DNA from: Bacteroidales bacterium
Lineage (GTDB): Bacteria > Bacteroidota > Bacteroidia > Bacteroidales > UBA1556
NCBI GenBank assembly: GCA_023145955.1
Contig: JAGLDA010000098.1
Span: forward strand, 1 to 7,396
DNA: 7,396 bases
Direction of reading: 5' to 3'
Shown: piece after piece, positions 6,162-7,396 of the stretch
Layout of the letters: each line of letters opens with the position of its first letter
Position numbering within the stretch: position 1 is the first letter of the stretch
The notes under the pieces: generated by a model
Told to the model about the DNA's origin: nothing
Seen by the model: only the letters and a program-made list of their open reading frames with translations
Database searches by the model: none
Made by a program: the position numbers and the translations under genes

Positions 6162-7396
6162 ATGGAGAATAATAAATACGTTTTAAAATCTATTGCCAGT
6201 GGTAATACTTTTAATGATAAAGGATGGACCCTTGATGCAGAAAATGAAGACCAACCAACCTTAATAAGGGCTATTTATAATAAAAAGCAAATAGAAGTTG
6301 GAGACCTGTCCGAAGGCTTATACCGATTTGAAGATTGGCTACCTATTGATAGAAGATTAAAAGGTTCGTACGCACCAATTACATACAAAAGTGAAGGCCT
6401 AGCTAAAGAATTAGGGTTAAGCAATTTATATATCACCTTTAGTGGCTATTGGCCAGAAAAAGGAATTAAAATGAGCACCTGCTCTTTTAAAGAAACAGAA
6501 TCGTATTCAGTAGCAGCTAGGCTCAATCCTGAAGAAAAAAGAGTATTAGTGGTTGCATCGGCTGGAAATACTGCTCGAGCATTTGCTAAAGTATGTTCTG
6601 ACAACAACATCCCATTATTGCTATGTGTGCCAAAAGATAATATTGATGCACTTTGGTTTGAAGAACCGATAAAAGATAATGTAAAGCTTATTGTTGCAGA
6701 AAGTGGTGGCGATTATTTTGATGCTATTCACCTTAGCAATGTTGCTTGCGAAATGGAGGATTACTTCCCTGAGGGAGGCGCAAAAAATGTTGCCCGACGT
6801 GATGGAATGGCAACTACTACCCTATCTGCTGTTACACATATTGGTAAAATCCCTAATTATTATTTCCAAGCTGTAGGTAGTGGAACAGGTGCAATTGCAG
6901 CCTGGGAAGCCAACTTACGATTGATTGAAGATGGACGTTTTGGAAATAATAAAATGAAACTTATGATTTCACAAAACAAACCTTTTGTACCAATTCATGA
7001 TGCTTGGTATGCCGATTCAAGAGCAATATTACCTATGGATGACGATACTGCTCGTAAAGAAGTTGAAGAAATAACAGCAAAAGTTCTCTCCAACAGAAAA
7101 CCTCCATACCCAATTATTGGCGGCCTATATGATGCAATGAAAGATGCTGGTGGCGAAGTATTACTTGCTACTAATGAGGAGCTTAAAAAGGCTGGTGAAT
7201 TATTCTTAAAAACAGAAGGTAATGATATACACCCTGCTTCGGCAGTGGCTGCAGCAACATTAATTGCATCAGCAAATGATGGTAGTATCGATAAAGATGC
7301 TATTATAATGCTAAATATAACTGGCGGTGGTGAGGAAAGGTTCAAGAGCGAGCATGAACTTCATTATCTTAAACCAGTATTGGAATTTCCTGTAAA
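6162..7396 (+). CDS. Cysteate synthase-like PLP enzyme (threonine synthase fold), truncated by the right edge
   Basis: The 411 complete codons visible encode a fold-type II PLP enzyme. K110 in TCSFKE is the expected Schiff-base lysine, SAGNT (133-137) is the substrate-binding loop and GSGTGA (239-244) is the glycine-rich loop binding the cofactor phosphate. Several blocks, namely PITYKSEGLAKELGLSNLYI (72-91), FSGYWPEKG (93-101), GGAKNVARRDGM (205-216), YFQAVGSGTG (234-243), PPYPIIGGLYDA (314-325) and HPASAVAAA (357-365), agree with cysteate synthase as I recall it from Methanosarcina better than with ThrC. That enzyme joins O-phosphoserine and sulfite to give cysteate and phosphate. In Bacteroidota, cysteate feeds sulfonolipid (capnine) synthesis. 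The N-terminal cysteines of the archaeal enzyme are absent. The start is ATG 6162, with no Shine-Dalgarno; the end should lie a few dozen codons past the window. The subfamily is recalled from memory and the activity is inferred; threonine synthase is the main alternative. Confidence 0.82.
   Translation, partial: MENNKYVLKSIASGNTFNDKGWTLDAENEDQPTLIRAIYNKKQIEVGDLSEGLYRFEDWLPIDRRLKGSYAPITYKSEGLAKELGLSNLYITFSGYWPEKGIKMSTCSFKETESYSVAARLNPEEKRVLVVASAGNTARAFAKVCSDNNIPLLLCVPKDNIDALWFEEPIKDNVKLIVAESGGDYFDAIHLSNVACEMEDYFPEGGAKNVARRDGMATTTLSAVTHIGKIPNYYFQAVGSGTGAIAAWEANLRLIEDGRFGNNKMKLMISQNKPFVPIHDAWYADSRAILPMDDDTARKEVEEITAKVLSNRKPPYPIIGGLYDAMKDAGGEVLLATNEELKKAGELFLKTEGNDIHPASAVAAATLIASANDGSIDKDAIIMLNITGGGEERFKSEHELHYLKPVLEFPV

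Noticed and set aside
6691..7345. Open frames at 6691-6876 (plus) and 6995-7345 (minus) within the cysteate-synthase-like gene
   Set aside because: Both overlap an uninterrupted reading frame with clear PLP-enzyme motifs.
6162..7396. Annotation as an ordinary threonine synthase (thrC)
   Set aside because: The fold is the same, but the distinctive blocks around the PLP lysine and the GSGTG loop fit cysteate synthase better; it is kept as the alternative.

Overview
The window looks like a chromosomal segment of a low-GC member of the Bacteroidota. The evidence is the AT-rich composition, the absence of Shine-Dalgarno sequences before nearly every start codon, a TAnnTTTG-type -7 promoter element upstream of pyrG, and a YD-repeat (Rhs) protein of the SpvB/TcdB-like style common in that phylum. 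The genus cannot be fixed from the sequence alone.

Layout, left to right. On the minus strand (1-1392), entering from the left edge, is an open 464-codon Rhs/YD-repeat core. It has lost the large N-terminal part such proteins normally carry and continues off the window into its unseen C-terminal tip. Only 24 bases away, divergently on the plus strand, is a 677-residue membrane protein (1417-3450). It combines a TMTC-like, GT-C-type glycosyltransferase fold with C-terminal tetratricopeptide repeats. After a 170-base gap with no gene come two housekeeping genes on the plus strand: truA (tRNA pseudouridine 38-40 synthase, 3621-4355) and pyrG (CTP synthase, 4480-6081). Between them is a plausible Bacteroidota promoter that coincides with a perfect 8-bp inverted repeat. 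The last gene (6162 to the right edge) is a PLP-dependent threonine-synthase-fold enzyme. It most resembles cysteate synthase rather than true threonine synthase.

How the genes fit together. truA, pyrG and the cysteate-synthase-like gene point the same way with gaps of 124 and 80 bases and no convincing terminator, so co-transcription is possible but not shown. The most biologically suggestive gene is the last. In Bacteroidota, cysteate is the head-group precursor of sulfonolipids (capnine and relatives), so the organism may make these lipids. The Rhs fragment and its abrupt 5' end suggest a past rearrangement on the left side. I see no RNA gene, CRISPR array, insertion sequence, phage gene or origin, and no clear previously undescribed multi-gene system. 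The two spots most worth a second look are the Rhs truncation junction (about 1340-1416) and the cysteate-synthase-like gene.
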